Below are positions 19,857 to 30,039 of a DNA stretch of 64,000 bases, in pieces. The notes under the pieces were generated by a model. The model did no database searches and was not told the origin of the DNA. It worked only from the letters and a program-made list of their open reading frames with translations. Positions within the stretch are counted from its first letter, which is position 1. Each line of letters begins with the position of its first letter. Source of the stretch: Dermatophagoides farinae (Eukaryota; Arthropoda; Arachnida; Sarcoptiformes; Pyroglyphidae); assembly GCF_024713945.1 (NCBI RefSeq), contig NW_027461520.1, positions 62,001 through 126,000 on the forward strand, given 5' to 3'. Position numbers and translations under genes: made by a program.

Positions 19857-21404
19857 TTATCGAGTTTTAATAAACAGAGAACATCTTCTTTCTAAGCAAA
19901 ATTTCCTGCTATTTAAACTTACCGAGCCAGGGAATTGACCATTATTTCTTTGCATGATTTCTTTAATGCATGAATAGGTTTCTGCAAGTTTGGCTTCAAT
20001 TAACGCTTTAAGTTTTTTAGTTTCAGCAATATCAATTTCATTTGGATCAAATTGAAGGTTAGATTCCAGAAGAGACGAACTACTACCTTCACTGACTAAT
20101 TCAGATGAATTATCAGATGATCTAAACGAGTTATTTTCCATTTTCGCATCTTCATCCACATTACTTGGCTGAGGTACAATAGGATATACTTTAGGTGGCC
20201 TATTTCTTGAATAGGACGTTCGTGAAAACGGTTGGAAAAACGTAGTAGGAAGTTCCGCGTCACGCACAACTCTATTATGATTTACAACTGTTTCTTTTCT
20301 TTGACTTTTTGGAGGCAGCTTGAGTTGGAGGGTTTCATGAGACAAACGACTAATAGGTTTTTCATAATACTTTTGAGGATTTTCACAAGCAATATAAGGG
20401 TTGTGAGAATACTGGTTAGACTGACAAGGATGATGGTCATGAGTAGACCATTTTTTTTTAACGGCACATTCTTCTTCTTTATTATTTACATATTGAATTG
20501 AATCATCAGTGGTAGACGGTTCTATAGAATTATCATTCAAAATACTGAGTTTTGTAATTTTTTCAGAAGACATTTTTTTTATCGAGTTATACATTTGATT
20601 AAATAACTCTACGGATTTCTTAGTGTGCGTCTGAAATGCAATAGTATCTCCCGTTTTTGCTTTGACGTTATCTATTTTTTTTTTCATAATTTCAACGATA
20701 TCTTGAGTCAATATAACATATTTACCCGTTGAAACGACTTTCTCCATGGCTGCTTCGAGTGAAAAGTTGTCGTGATTCAATTTACTAGCGTGCAAACATC
20801 GTCTGTTTAAATGTAATATCGATGGAAATGAGCAATTGCAGGATAATGATCGTCCACAATCGCAAACTTGTTGACATTGATTAATATTCGAACTACAACA
20901 AGTAAGTGTCTGATTAGCGTCGCAATGTGAATAAAGGCATGTGCATTGACCATAAGGTTGCGATAACAACGAACAACAACCGTTAAACATACTAGATGCG
21001 TCTGAGACCTGACAAGCTGAAATTCCGGAAGTTCGATTTGGCTCAGTTTCTTGTATAGGCGAACAAGTTTCCTCAATAATTTTATTGAATGACTCAGGGT
21101 GAGTGAACTCGTTTAAGTTAATCGTTTTTTTTTTATTTTCGTTGCTGTTAAATCCTGAACACACTTCTTTTTTATAGTTAAATGTATTTTCAGACGTCTG
21201 CTTTATTTTTTGATTATTTGTATGATTGTTTAGCGGGATCAGATTTTCACAAAGAGAATAAGCGTTATCGGTAAGACAGTTGTCCTCTAGAGAGTTTCTA
21301 AAAACTTCTTGTTTCAAAGCTTTATTAGAGTCTGCATTTCGAGATTTAAAAGTGTTATCACTGATACCATAATATTTATTGTTTGTTTCAAAACAATGAG
21401 ACAT
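19857..21404 (-). CDS. Unknown protein with an internal cysteine-rich patch
   Basis: No family recognised. The product has 515 residues in one exon. Residues 1-125 are polar and Asn/Lys-rich. Residues about 130-205 hold some 18 cysteines, many in CC or CxC form (FNGCCSLLSQPYGQCTC; LTCCSSNINQCQQVCDCG; LSCNC). The rest is polar, with a predicted helix near 210-290 and a Ser-rich acidic patch near 430. There is no signal peptide, so the cysteines are more likely to bind metal or be lipid-modified than to form disulphides. It converges with CDC5L, with 67 bases between stops. Confidence 0.55.
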   Translation of the reverse strand: MSHCFETNNKYYGISDNTFKSRNADSNKALKQEVFRNSLEDNCLTDNAYSLCENLIPLNNHTNNQKIKQTSENTFNYKKEVCSGFNSNENKKKTINLNEFTHPESFNKIIEETCSPIQETEPNRTSGISACQVSDASSMFNGCCSLLSQPYGQCTCLYSHCDANQTLTCCSSNINQCQQVCDCGRSLSCNCSFPSILHLNRRCLHASKLNHDNFSLEAAMEKVVSTGKYVILTQDIVEIMKKKIDNVKAKTGDTIAFQTHTKKSVELFNQMYNSIKKMSSEKITKLSILNDNSIEPSTTDDSIQYVNNKEEECAVKKKWSTHDHHPCQSNQYSHNPYIACENPQKYYEKPISRLSHETLQLKLPPKSQRKETVVNHNRVVRDAELPTTFFQPFSRTSYSRNRPPKVYPIVPQPSNVDEDAKMENNSFRSSDNSSELVSEGSSSSLLESNLQFDPNEIDIAETKKLKALIEAKLAETYSCIKEIMQRNNGQFPGSVSLNSRKFCLERRCSLFIKTR

Positions 21405-21572
21405 AAGCTGTATGTAAAGATTTTATTATTTCAACTAAAGACTTTAGTTATGAATCAGATTGTTCACATAATTTTCAAGATAACATTTTGCACCACAATG
21501 GACTAAAATATGGAAAACAAGGTATCAAGTGAATTTGCTAAATAATTGGAGTCAAGATTAAATGAAGACTAT

Positions 21573-22664
21573 TTAAAGCTTTTTTTTAAGAATTTTCAAT
21601 TTTGATAACACCAACTCATATGTCGCTTGCGTAATTTTTTCTGAACAGTTTTGATAAATTTCAAAATGTGACATAAAAATGATTTTAACCAATTCTAAAA
21701 CAGGAATAGGTGAAATTTTGATGAGTTTTTGAATACGACAAAAAAGCATCAAAAAGTTCATATATTGTTCGGGGTCGCTAGGAGAATTCATACACGCTAT
21801 TGCTAAAATGCAAAGTTCCTCTTGAATTTTTTTTTTCAGCTTATTTGATATTAAGTTTTGTACGGGTGACCGTAGTAAACTCAACAAAGCGTGAGGCGTG
21901 CATTCCGTACGATTGGGTGTTTGCAATTGAGGAAAATCACTTGGAACGTAAAACATTTGATCGTAGTTACTACACCAGCAGCGGTCTGATTTTTTTGACA
22001 AGAAAGGGTTATTTTTCTGCCTCCTTTCTTGGTTTTTGATAATCATTTTAAGGTACTTTGGATACACTTTGATCCTTGTTGCGATGTTAAAATACGCGTA
22101 ACGTTGTAAGTTTTTCGCATTATTTAATTTATATGAAAGCAATTTGTCATCTATGTATTTAACCAGATTAAACAAATTCTGTTTCCATTCATTGACTGGG
22201 ACCTGTTGAATGTGTTTTTGAAGCGCACAAACATATTTGTTAGATGAAATAGTCGTATTGAAAAAAAACTCTTTCGGGAAAGTTACATCATTGTTTTTAT
22301 ACAAGAAATCTATTTGTGGCAAACTGTTTTCGTCTAAAAATTTTTTAATATTATTAGCAGGTATTTTTTTTGAACTCTTATAATAAGACTGCACATGCGG
22401 CTGTAAACCCTTTAAATTTAGTTGGTATGAGTCATTACCTAGTAACGCAGCATTTAACAGTTCACTATTCACAGTAGAATCCACAGAGTAAGCATCAGAA
22501 AATTTTTTTATTTGCTTACCAGCCAAATCACATTGTTCGTTTCTCGAAACATCTAGGTAAACAGCAACTCTAAACAACTTAGTTTTCTTGTTCTTTTTCT
22601 GATCGTAAAATTGCCGCGCAGCCGGATTTATCTTAGTTTTTATGAATAGCTGTGATATCATCAT
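21573..22664 (-). CDS. Unknown basic protein
   Basis: No family recognised. I chose the ATG at 22664 (MMISQLF) over an upstream GTG, giving 363 residues. The protein is lysine-rich and largely helical, with no signal peptide or membrane span. A basic N-terminal segment (TKINPAARQFYDQKKNKKTK) might be a mitochondrial presequence or a nuclear signal. The last 110 residues look like a compact helical domain (LCILAIACMNSPSDPEQYMN). Confidence 0.55.
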   Translation of the reverse strand: MMISQLFIKTKINPAARQFYDQKKNKKTKLFRVAVYLDVSRNEQCDLAGKQIKKFSDAYSVDSTVNSELLNAALLGNDSYQLNLKGLQPHVQSYYKSSKKIPANNIKKFLDENSLPQIDFLYKNNDVTFPKEFFFNTTISSNKYVCALQKHIQQVPVNEWKQNLFNLVKYIDDKLLSYKLNNAKNLQRYAYFNIATRIKVYPKYLKMIIKNQERRQKNNPFLSKKSDRCWCSNYDQMFYVPSDFPQLQTPNRTECTPHALLSLLRSPVQNLISNKLKKKIQEELCILAIACMNSPSDPEQYMNFLMLFCRIQKLIKISPIPVLELVKIIFMSHFEIYQNCSEKITQATYELVLSKLKILKKKL

Positions 22665-22839
22665 GGTGCGCACGCAAATCTATGGCATAAATTCAAAGCA
22701 AGCTGGATTGCATGAGTAGTTAAAACCTAGATATTTTTTCAGATGTACATTTTTTTCTGTATTTAAAGCTTTCGTAGTTAATTAAGAGCATTTAATTACT
22801 GGTTTTGTTTGTGTGGTTTTTGCTCCTACGAGCATTAGT

Positions 22840-23151
22840 TTATTTGAGCAGTCTCCAAGCTTGATAAATTTTTTTTTGCAAATACTTAGAACCGAGATTA
22901 TCACCAATCAATTCGTTCCGGTTGATCAAATCATCTCGTCGTTTAAGGAGCAATTTTTTGTCACTGACTTCTTGAACGTCAAGTATTTCTTTCGCTTCGT
23001 TTTTAGTCATTTTAAGTGCAAAATTAAACAGTTTCGCAGTTGACTGATTGTCTTCTTTGAGTCTCTCTAAGTTAAAATCGTCCTTAGCGAAATAGTCTGA
23101 AAACTTGTTTAAAACACGGTCAAGAATACTTGTAAACGTATTTCTTAGCAT
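22840..23151 (-). CDS. PAM16: PAM16/TIM16 (Magmas), mitochondrial import motor subunit
   Basis: PAM16 is the J-like partner of PAM18 that controls mtHsp70 at the TIM23 channel. The 103-residue product has a hydrophobic/basic N-terminus (MLRNTFTSILDRVLNK) and the degenerate J domain: MTKNEAKEILDVQ, then DDLINRNELIGDN and LGSKYLQKKIYQAW. These match the family's 'MtleEA..ILnv', 'Lf..Nd...GGSfYLqSKv.rA'. There is no HPD, as expected for PAM16. Its presence shows the organism keeps a protein-importing mitochondrion or relic. Confidence 0.8.
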   Translation of the reverse strand: MLRNTFTSILDRVLNKFSDYFAKDDFNLERLKEDNQSTAKLFNFALKMTKNEAKEILDVQEVSDKKLLLKRRDDLINRNELIGDNLGSKYLQKKIYQAWRLLK

Positions 23152-23221
23152 TTGAATATTATATATAAATATAGAAAAAAAATATTATTGAGTTACTTAC
23201 TTAGGTAGAGTACTTGTAAGA

Positions 23222-23933
23222 ATGTCAAGTTTAGAAACAAAGAAAATCACCGTAAAAGTCCTTTTAGTGTATGTACGCATATTTAAATAATTTTAGTGGT
23301 TTGGATGCTGCTGGAAAATCTACCATACTATATAGGTATTTAAATAACACGATTTATACCGGAATCCCCACTCTGGGATTTGATGTGAAAGTTGTGCAAA
23401 AAGGTGTGTATGTTTTAAATTAATTTTATTTCAGTTTGACTCTTGAACTTTGGGATCTTGGAGGTCAATTCGAATTTAGAAAAAACTGGATTACGGCAAT
23501 AAGCAACGTTTTATGTCTTTACTGGGTCGTAGATATTATTGATATTAAACGTTTTGACCTTAGTCTGTCTGAACTAACGCGGTTATTTGATGTCGTCCAA
23601 CATCCAGATATGAGAGTCGTGCTTTTATTAAACAAATGTAATGAATGTGAAGAGTATGAAGAAAACTTAGCAGTATTTACTAGTAAAATTAAGAGTATAA
23701 AATTTCAAGATATACACATTGAAACACTCAATGCGTTACGTGATCCAGAAGCTAAAATAAGCATTAAGATTGACAAACATGTAATTGAATTGGTTAAAAA
23801 GCGGTATAAATGTTTGAACGAATACAACACAAATAATTTTATTCCGAATGAAGTTGACAATGTACTGAGTGAAGCAGAACTGAAGGATTCATCTTTTGTA
23901 CTTGAAAAAAATAGATCAACTTTTTTATTCTAA
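23222..23933 (+). CDS. ARF-like (ARL) small GTPase
   Basis: Three exons, 23222-23268, 23297-23407 and 23435-23933, are joined over introns of 28 and 27 nt and give 218 residues. The P-loop VGLDAAGKST is created only by splicing exon 1 to 2. The switch I threonine lies in GIPTLGFDV, switch II is WDLGGQFEFRKNW (created at the exon 2/3 join), and the guanine motif is NKCN instead of NKxD. The first Met is followed by Ser, not Gly, so N-myristoylation is unlikely. The C-terminal 45 residues extend beyond the G domain. It is an ARL of uncertain type; ARL10/ARL8-like features (NAG/GLDxxGKST, I/V-P-T-x-GF) are possible. Confidence 0.8.
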
Positions 23934-23953
23934 TTAAAATTATTCACAGTCAT

Positions 23954-24317
23954 ATGAACTATAGTTTATTAGTAGATCTTATTTTAACATATAATGTTGT
24001 TAGTTCAAATTTTTTAAGGCCAGTTTCAGATATTTTAGCACCACCATACAATGTAATTAATTTTCATGGTACAGTGCAAGTGATCAACCCGTAAGTGTAG
24101 CGAGAGTTATTTCAGGCATATTGCAGAAAAATATAAAAATCAAAAAGAAGAGGAAATAGAAGCTAATCTGGATGCTAAAGTGATGGCAGTGTATAATAAC
24201 TTGCAACAAAAAAATATACTAGCAGACTATGATAAATTAAACAGTTCATCCAGCGATGACTCAAATTCTAATATAAAGTCGAAAATCAAAAACTTTAAAA
24301 ATAAAATATTGCATTAA
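23954..24317 (+). CDS. Small unknown two-exon protein
   Basis: Neither exon appears as a long frame by itself. Exons 23954-24090 and 24116-24317 join in frame over a 25-nt intron with GTAAGT and TTTCAG ends, giving 112 residues. The N-terminus is mildly hydrophobic (MNYSLLVDLILTYNVVSSNF) and could be a weak signal or anchor. The C-terminal half is charged, Lys/Glu/Asn-rich and helical (KYKNQKEEEIEANLDAKV). No family recognised. Support comes from the clean splice and uninterrupted joint frame. Confidence 0.5.
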
Positions 24318-24397
24318 TTCTAACTACAATAATTAAAAGCACACTTTAAAATTATCTTACTTATAAGCTAATAAGTGTAGTCTTTATTTTTATTTAC

Positions 24398-25207
24398 ATG
24401 CAAGTATTAATTTTTGAATCTAAACAAGAAATAGGCAAATTTGTAGCTGAATTTGTCATAGCGCATATAAAAAAAGTATTCGATCAAAAAAATCGTTCAT
24501 TTGTGCTCGCTACACCGACAGGTGGAAGTGTGTTGGATGCATACAAAGAACTTAGTGAATTAGGACGAAAAAACACTGACATCGATTGGAAAAATGTACA
24601 CACTTTTGCTTTAGATGAGTATTGTTTGAGAGCCACTAACTTTACAGACAGTTACAAGTATTTTTTAAAAAAGAATTTACTGGACAATTTGCCATTACCA
24701 GAAGAGAATAAAAACTTTTTGAATTATTTGGCTGATGATTTGAACCAGGAATGTAAGAGATACGAATCGAAAATTGAAGTATCAGGTAACTTTGATTTAT
24801 TTATTGGCGGTATCGGACGAAATGGGCATATCGCTTTTAACGAGCCTCCAATAACGAAAGATTCCAAGTGCAGAATTGTGGAGCTTGCACATTCTACAAT
24901 TGAAGCTAACAAACGCTTTTTCAACAGTACCAGTGAGGTACCTACTAGAGCTATGACTATAGGGTTTGAAATTATTTTAAAAAGTAAATTAATATTATTA
25001 ATCGCAAATACTCTAGATAAGATAGAAGCTATAGATAAAGCAATCAATCAGGCAGAGTCTAGCTCTGTTCCCGCTTCTTTACTGCAAAATCATCCAAATT
25101 GCTATTTTTTAATAACAAAAAAGTTATCAGACAAATTAAACTTGAGCGAAAAAATTACAATTTATAGCCCCATGGTCTCTGACGTCCTAAATAAAGTTAA
25201 AATGTAG
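24398..25207 (+). CDS. GNPDA: Glucosamine-6-phosphate deaminase
   Basis: Converts glucosamine-6-phosphate to fructose-6-phosphate and ammonia, linking amino-sugar and glycolytic pools. The 269-residue product matches the NagB/GNPDA length. Motifs: the phosphate loop TPTGGS (39-44), ALDEY with the general base Asp73, and FIGGIGRNGHIAFNEP (135-150) with the ring-opening His144 and Glu149. Animal and E. coli enzymes have Asp before GH (GxDGH). Here it is Asn142, as in Bacillus-type NagB (GIGxNGH). Later TRAMTIGFEIILKSK is also typical. It is a single exon with a clean ATG. The Asn variant suggests a different evolutionary branch, not loss of activity. Confidence 0.95.
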   Translation: MQVLIFESKQEIGKFVAEFVIAHIKKVFDQKNRSFVLATPTGGSVLDAYKELSELGRKNTDIDWKNVHTFALDEYCLRATNFTDSYKYFLKKNLLDNLPLPEENKNFLNYLADDLNQECKRYESKIEVSGNFDLFIGGIGRNGHIAFNEPPITKDSKCRIVELAHSTIEANKRFFNSTSEVPTRAMTIGFEIILKSKLILLIANTLDKIEAIDKAINQAESSSVPASLLQNHPNCYFLITKKLSDKLNLSEKITIYSPMVSDVLNKVKM

Positions 25208-25332
25208 CCTTTTTTAGTAATAGATTTATTTTCTTAATGTTAAATTTTTTTCGGATAAACTGGTGATTAATTGGACAAAACAACAATTAATTTTCTATTA
25301 TTTCAAAGTTTAAAAGATACAGATTTTAAACC

Positions 25333-25552
25333 ATGGGTAAGTAAATAGTGTTTTGAACGATTTAATTTTATTATAGGTAAAGTACACGGTTCATTGGCAC
25401 GTGCCGGTAAAGTAAAGGCACAGACTCCAAAAGTCGCAAAACAAGAAACAAAGAAAGCACCCACTGGACGATTCAAGAAGAGAATCCAATATAACAGAAG
25501 ATTTTTGTCCAATGCAAAAGATGCTTCTAAAGGACGTGGCTCCCGTGTTTAA
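25333..25552 (+). CDS. RPS30: 40S ribosomal protein eS30
   Basis: Missed by simple frame scanning because an intron falls after the fourth base of the coding sequence. Exon 1 is 25333-25336 (ATGG), the intron is 25337-25376 (40 nt, GTAAGT...ATAG), and exon 2 is 25377-25552, giving 59 residues. The product reads [23 protein letters not shown] and then RIQYNRRF, an almost exact eS30. There is no fused ubiquitin-like FUBI domain, unlike animals. An intron beside the start codon is common in ribosomal protein genes of compact genomes. Confidence 0.95.
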
Positions 25553-25682
25553 ATTTCATATTTTGTTGGTTAATTACCGCTAAACTTGTAAATATTGTTT
25601 AGCGGTATAGTTTTTTTAACATTTTTTGTTTTATAAATCTACTTAAACTTCACTGTAATTCTTTAAAAACTTTTTCTTTTTA

Positions 25683-28600
25683 TCAAGTCGAAGTTAACAT
25701 AACTCCGGGATACACAAAACCTAAAATAAAAACATTTATAAATGAAACAACACAAATTGCTATCCTAATTCGGTGTCTGAGCTTGTTGAAATGATAAATT
25801 CGTTCACCAATACCCAGGAAATCACTCCATCCTCGACCAACTTGTGGTGCTGTGAGTTCAGGACTTTTATTAGGTTCATTTCTGCCATACCCTACAGGAT
25901 TCATTGTTGCTTCATTAGAATGTAAAATTTGTATATTAACGAAGATTTGACCTGTTTTTTTTAAAAATTTGTAAATTTCTGCTTCTAAATCATTTTCTAT
26001 AAGTTGGTTTTTTGTACTTGTGTAATTGATATGGTCCGTCAAACTCAAAACCACTTCACCCAATAAAACTGATTCCGATAATGTGGAATTTTTCCATACC
26101 CTCAAATGCAAAACATAAGTAGTACCTTTAACCACTTCAATATCTCGATATACAAAACGATAATTATACAAAGCTTCACCGTTTTCTATGTTATAATGGA
26201 CATCGGTTGTTTGTACTCTGGGACTACTAGTGGACTTGCATTCTAATTCACTTTCTACGTAAACATCTAATGATTTACTATTGACGTATACCGAGTCAGT
26301 CTTTTTGTCGTATTCTAAGTACACTAATTGGTGACATGACCAGACAACAACCCGTAATTCGACATTGTTAAAACTTGAATTAGTTTTTAGTTCAAGAGGT
26401 GCGAAAAAATCTTCTTTTAACGCAGCTTCAACTGACAACGACACTGAACCGAAATATTTTGAACTGGTTTCGATTTTGCGCAAAAAATGAAGCTCTATAG
26501 GCGGAATAGGTAGTCTCTCTGATAAATTATTTTTAGTATTCATGACACGCTCAAGTAAGTTAATGATACAAAGGCCTATAAGTTTCTCAAACTTAGCTTC
26601 ATTATTATAAATCAAAATGTACAATATAGATGATTCAGGCAACTTCAAATCAAATACAGAACTAAAGTTACAAGTAATTTCTTCATTTCCTTCACAATGA
26701 AACGTTGATAAAACTTTTGTTTGAGATATGATACAAATAAATGGTTTTATTGTTTCGTTAAACAGAAAATTCAGCTTTCTACCCAAAACATGTAATTTGT
26801 AAATAACTACTCGAACAAATATCTGTTTGTATATATGTGTAAGCGATAAGATGGTGTTGAATAAAGTTGAGTCAAATAAAGTAGTATTTTTTGTAAGCGC
26901 CGCATTGCTACATAAAACTTCATTACTAACTTTACTAGCGATTTGCAAACATAATTCACCTGTTTTAACAAAAAAAACTTCTTCGTTATTAACAGCTGAA
27001 TATAAAGGAGTAAACAGCCAATTTTGAGAATTGAGCATTTGATCTTTAACTTCTGAAGCTAGTAACGTTAACTGTTTAAAATAAGTACTATTTTTAGAAT
27101 AAATTTTCTGCGTTCCTTGTTTTATAAACACCATATCAGTTGGAATTCGAATATCCATAAGATCGTCTGTACTTATGTTTTCGTGATTTTGTAAAATTCC
27201 CATTTGAAACAGCAGCTTCCGCTGCATTTTGATTTCAGAAGGGATTCCATCATCCAACACATTCAATTCAGTTGAAAAGAGATTTTTATTATTTGCTTCA
27301 TCCAAATTTTCAAATAATATATTATCATTTGACGAACTTGATGTTAAATTGTTCCTCAAACGATTTTCATCAAATCGCAGATTAAAGTTAAAGTCATCAG
27401 AATTAGTGCTTTGAAATACATGATGGACATATTTAGAACCAAAAAAATTATTAATGATATCTAGACTTTCTATAGGTTTAAGTTTTTGTTCAATATAGTT
27501 TGTATATCCCGGCATTATATGGGCTAACTTCAGATTAGTGCTTCCGATCAAATTATCTGCACGGACGTCATTATCATAAATAGTTATCTCTAAATGTGGA
27601 TCAAAAATATGATCTCGAGGCAAATAGAGGCTAATTTTCAATGTGTCAGTCAAAAAAAAACAATTTTTCACTGAATTATCATAATCAGAAAAACTATCCA
27701 GTTTGGCTGTTTCGTTTGAATTTTTTTTTTTTTTTTTGGGGTTATATCCATAAAGTGTCTTATTAGTGCAAGTAGAAAGGGAATATTCTGGAATTCGCAT
27801 GATAATAATAGGATTTTCAATTTGATTTTGATTATTTAGAATATCTAATTCCAATTGACTAGATGAATAAGTTCTATGTTCATTTTGAAGTTTTTTTAGA
27901 GATAGCAGTACAACAAACCCTAAGTTTAAGTTATATGGCATTAGATCGGGAATTAGGTCGTCAAAAAAAAGATTGTCTTTTATAGCCTGAGTCATATATT
28001 GGCACGATACTAATAAAGCTCCAAATTTGTCACCAGATCCAGGCGGATTCTTATAAAGACAATTCTCACTAGGTATTATACTATACCACTTGGGATTCAG
28101 TTTAGTGACTTTATTCAAAGAAACAATAAAATTATTTGACGAAACAAATACCCAACCCAACACATTGCTGTTTGTCGTATCTCTTATTCGAATACCAATG
28201 ACTGAAAAACATATTTTACCAGAAGAAACATTGATAGGTAGTTTAATCTCAAGAATAATAGGTTGAAGATAAACTGGAAATCGAGAAGTCGGTCTTTCAC
28301 ACAAATTTTTTGAGTATGTATGAGAACAAAAAATTTCAAAACTGAGTTTGGGAACTGAATGATCTTTCAAACTAAATGGTATATTTCGAGCACAATAAAT
28401 ATTTAAGTGTAAAATAAATGTATCGTATCTAATCGGTTTTTTTTTTTCATATTCCAGCACATTCTCTGAACATTTATTAACCGACATCAATATATTGCTC
28501 ACATATTCTCCGTAATAATTTGTTATCAACAAATATTCTGGCTCAGTAGAGCCTAAATTATTATTATCACCAGAGATTTTATCAAAACATATCCTCCTAT

Positions 28601-29738
28601 AAGCAACCCGTTTATTTTTTGTCGAAAATAGCTCAATGTAAAAAAAAGGAGGAACGTCATCTGAAGTTGCAGATACGAACCCCGTAAAAAATAATACAGC
28701 TTCTTTATAATCCGAAAAAGAATATCTATTTGTATATTCACTCGAGTCATAATCTTTGATTTTTTTTAATTGCGATAGCGATATAACCTTAACATTAGAT
28801 AACCATGATAATTTAATGTAACTGATAGACGGTTCAATAACTATCAAATCGTATAATACAATTAAAATGTGGATTGGATTGCAATTCATCAACCCTTTGT
28901 GGTTGAGCAAGTTAATTTTAGGTGCTTCGATATCGTTTTTGACTCGTCTAGGAAATACCATTATTGATATTAAGCACCTACACATAAGCAAATCATGATT
29001 TTCTAAATCTTCTGGACAGTTGATATAATAGTTGAACCATTTTGTTTCGATCTTTTTAGATTTAACTTCTGCATAACTGAAAATACTTTCACACAATAAA
29101 TTTTTAGAATAACCAATACCTTGATAAATTCTTAAAATAATTGAGTCGGCCAACATTGGCGTCATAATAGGAAAAAGAAATTCCAGTCTTAAATCTACAA
29201 TGGATGCAATCAAAAAATGTTTTGATTTCAGTTCAACACTACCAAGTTCGACGATAATAAACAATGGATCATCAGTTAAAGACTGAAAAAACTCCAGTGA
29301 AAGCAGTTTCAAACTTAAGATATGAGAATAATTTGCTGATAACGCAGCGTCAGGTTTAATGATGCAGCTTTCGAACGTAAAATCTGGGATAATTTCTTTC
29401 CCCTCATAATTTTTATGAATATCTACTGCGTTTATAGTAGATGTCACTGACAGCGTACAATTTAATTTTCCATAAAAATTGCCAGTAAAAGGAGATATTA
29501 GAGAAATACTTTGATCTATAGTGTTAGAATCTGCGTATATGACATTACTTATTTGTATTGAACTCACACCTAACACTGTGTTGGCTTTAAACAAATTCGC
29601 TTTTTCGACAATAAATGATATTTTCGATATTTTAATGTCACTTAAACTAATTTTTACATCGGGCCATAAATGATGGGCGTTCAACCCTACGTAATCGACA
29701 ACGTTGCGAAATACCGGCGATGCATATTCGAGCTCCAT
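25683..29738 (-). CDS. Ferlin-like multi-C2 membrane protein
   Basis: Ferlins are tail-anchored, multi-C2-domain proteins that drive calcium-dependent vesicle fusion; apicomplexan ferlins act in microneme and rhoptry secretion. The product has 1351 residues in one exon. Several beta-rich C2-like regions occur: near 430-560 (DTFILHLNIYCARNIPFSLKDHS), near 600-750 (ISLYLPRDHIFDPHLEITIYDNDVRADNLIGSTNLKL, where Asp residues sit at calcium-loop positions), and near 1120-1270 (NVELRVVVWSCHQLVYLEYDK). The C-terminus has a single membrane span (IAICVVSFINVFILGFVYPG, about 1320-1345) after a basic HKLRHRIR-like stretch, the ferlin anchor. Many C2 loops look degenerate. A poly-Lys run at about 670 comes from a 16-base T homopolymer on the plus strand. 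Confidence 0.75.
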   Translation of the reverse strand: MELEYASPVFRNVVDYVGLNAHHLWPDVKISLSDIKISKISFIVEKANLFKANTVLGVSSIQISNVIYADSNTIDQSISLISPFTGNFYGKLNCTLSVTSTINAVDIHKNYEGKEIIPDFTFESCIIKPDAALSANYSHILSLKLLSLEFFQSLTDDPLFIIVELGSVELKSKHFLIASIVDLRLEFLFPIMTPMLADSIILRIYQGIGYSKNLLCESIFSYAEVKSKKIETKWFNYYINCPEDLENHDLLMCRCLISIMVFPRRVKNDIEAPKINLLNHKGLMNCNPIHILIVLYDLIVIEPSISYIKLSWLSNVKVISLSQLKKIKDYDSSEYTNRYSFSDYKEAVLFFTGFVSATSDDVPPFFYIELFSTKNKRVAYRRICFDKISGDNNNLGSTEPEYLLITNYYGEYVSNILMSVNKCSENVLEYEKKKPIRYDTFILHLNIYCARNIPFSLKDHSVPKLSFEIFCSHTYSKNLCERPTSRFPVYLQPIILEIKLPINVSSGKICFSVIGIRIRDTTNSNVLGWVFVSSNNFIVSLNKVTKLNPKWYSIIPSENCLYKNPPGSGDKFGALLVSCQYMTQAIKDNLFFDDLIPDLMPYNLNLGFVVLLSLKKLQNEHRTYSSSQLELDILNNQNQIENPIIIMRIPEYSLSTCTNKTLYGYNPKKKKKNSNETAKLDSFSDYDNSVKNCFFLTDTLKISLYLPRDHIFDPHLEITIYDNDVRADNLIGSTNLKLAHIMPGYTNYIEQKLKPIESLDIINNFFGSKYVHHVFQSTNSDDFNFNLRFDENRLRNNLTSSSSNDNILFENLDEANNKNLFSTELNVLDDGIPSEIKMQRKLLFQMGILQNHENISTDDLMDIRIPTDMVFIKQGTQKIYSKNSTYFKQLTLLASEVKDQMLNSQNWLFTPLYSAVNNEEVFFVKTGELCLQIASKVSNEVLCSNAALTKNTTLFDSTLFNTILSLTHIYKQIFVRVVIYKLHVLGRKLNFLFNETIKPFICIISQTKVLSTFHCEGNEEITCNFSSVFDLKLPESSILYILIYNNEAKFEKLIGLCIINLLERVMNTKNNLSERLPIPPIELHFLRKIETSSKYFGSVSLSVEAALKEDFFAPLELKTNSSFNNVELRVVVWSCHQLVYLEYDKKTDSVYVNSKSLDVYVESELECKSTSSPRVQTTDVHYNIENGEALYNYRFVYRDIEVVKGTTYVLHLRVWKNSTLSESVLLGEVVLSLTDHINYTSTKNQLIENDLEAEIYKFLKKTGQIFVNIQILHSNEATMNPVGYGRNEPNKSPELTAPQVGRGWSDFLGIGERIYHFNKLRHRIRIAICVVSFINVFILGFVYPGVMLTST

Positions 29739-30039
29739 AAAAACGACTTTTATTATCTAAAAGAATTTGTTATTGTACAAAACATACTATATTTTCCGGC
29801 TTTTTAGAAACGATTCCAGAAATATCACTCAGATCGAACTTGATGTTGAAATGATTTACTTCTTTGCTAGCGATAACAGTGTTCATAGGTTATTTTTTTT
29901 CATGTCAATAATTTTCTGTTTTCCCTTCTTTTTTTAATCCATTCAAAATAAACTCTTTTTTTACATTAAATTCCATATTAATCTAAACCGTAATAATTAA
30001 AAAAAAAACTTCTTCTTCGAGATTAAATTGTTTTGATAA
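29739..30039. other. Intergenic, shared upstream region of ferlin and pseudokinase
   Basis: A 301-base AT-rich gap between divergent genes. It contains one 38-codon ATG frame on the minus strand (29770-29886, beginning MNTVIASKEVNHF) just upstream of ferlin. I tested whether it could be spliced onto ferlin through GTATGT/TTTTAG sites and the reading frame does not match, so it is either a tiny gene, an upstream frame or chance. Confidence 0.4.

Noticed and set aside
29770-29886. 38-codon frame as an N-terminal exon of ferlin
   Set aside because: Candidate splice sites (GTATGT or GTACAA to TTTTAG) put it out of frame with ferlin, or meet a stop.
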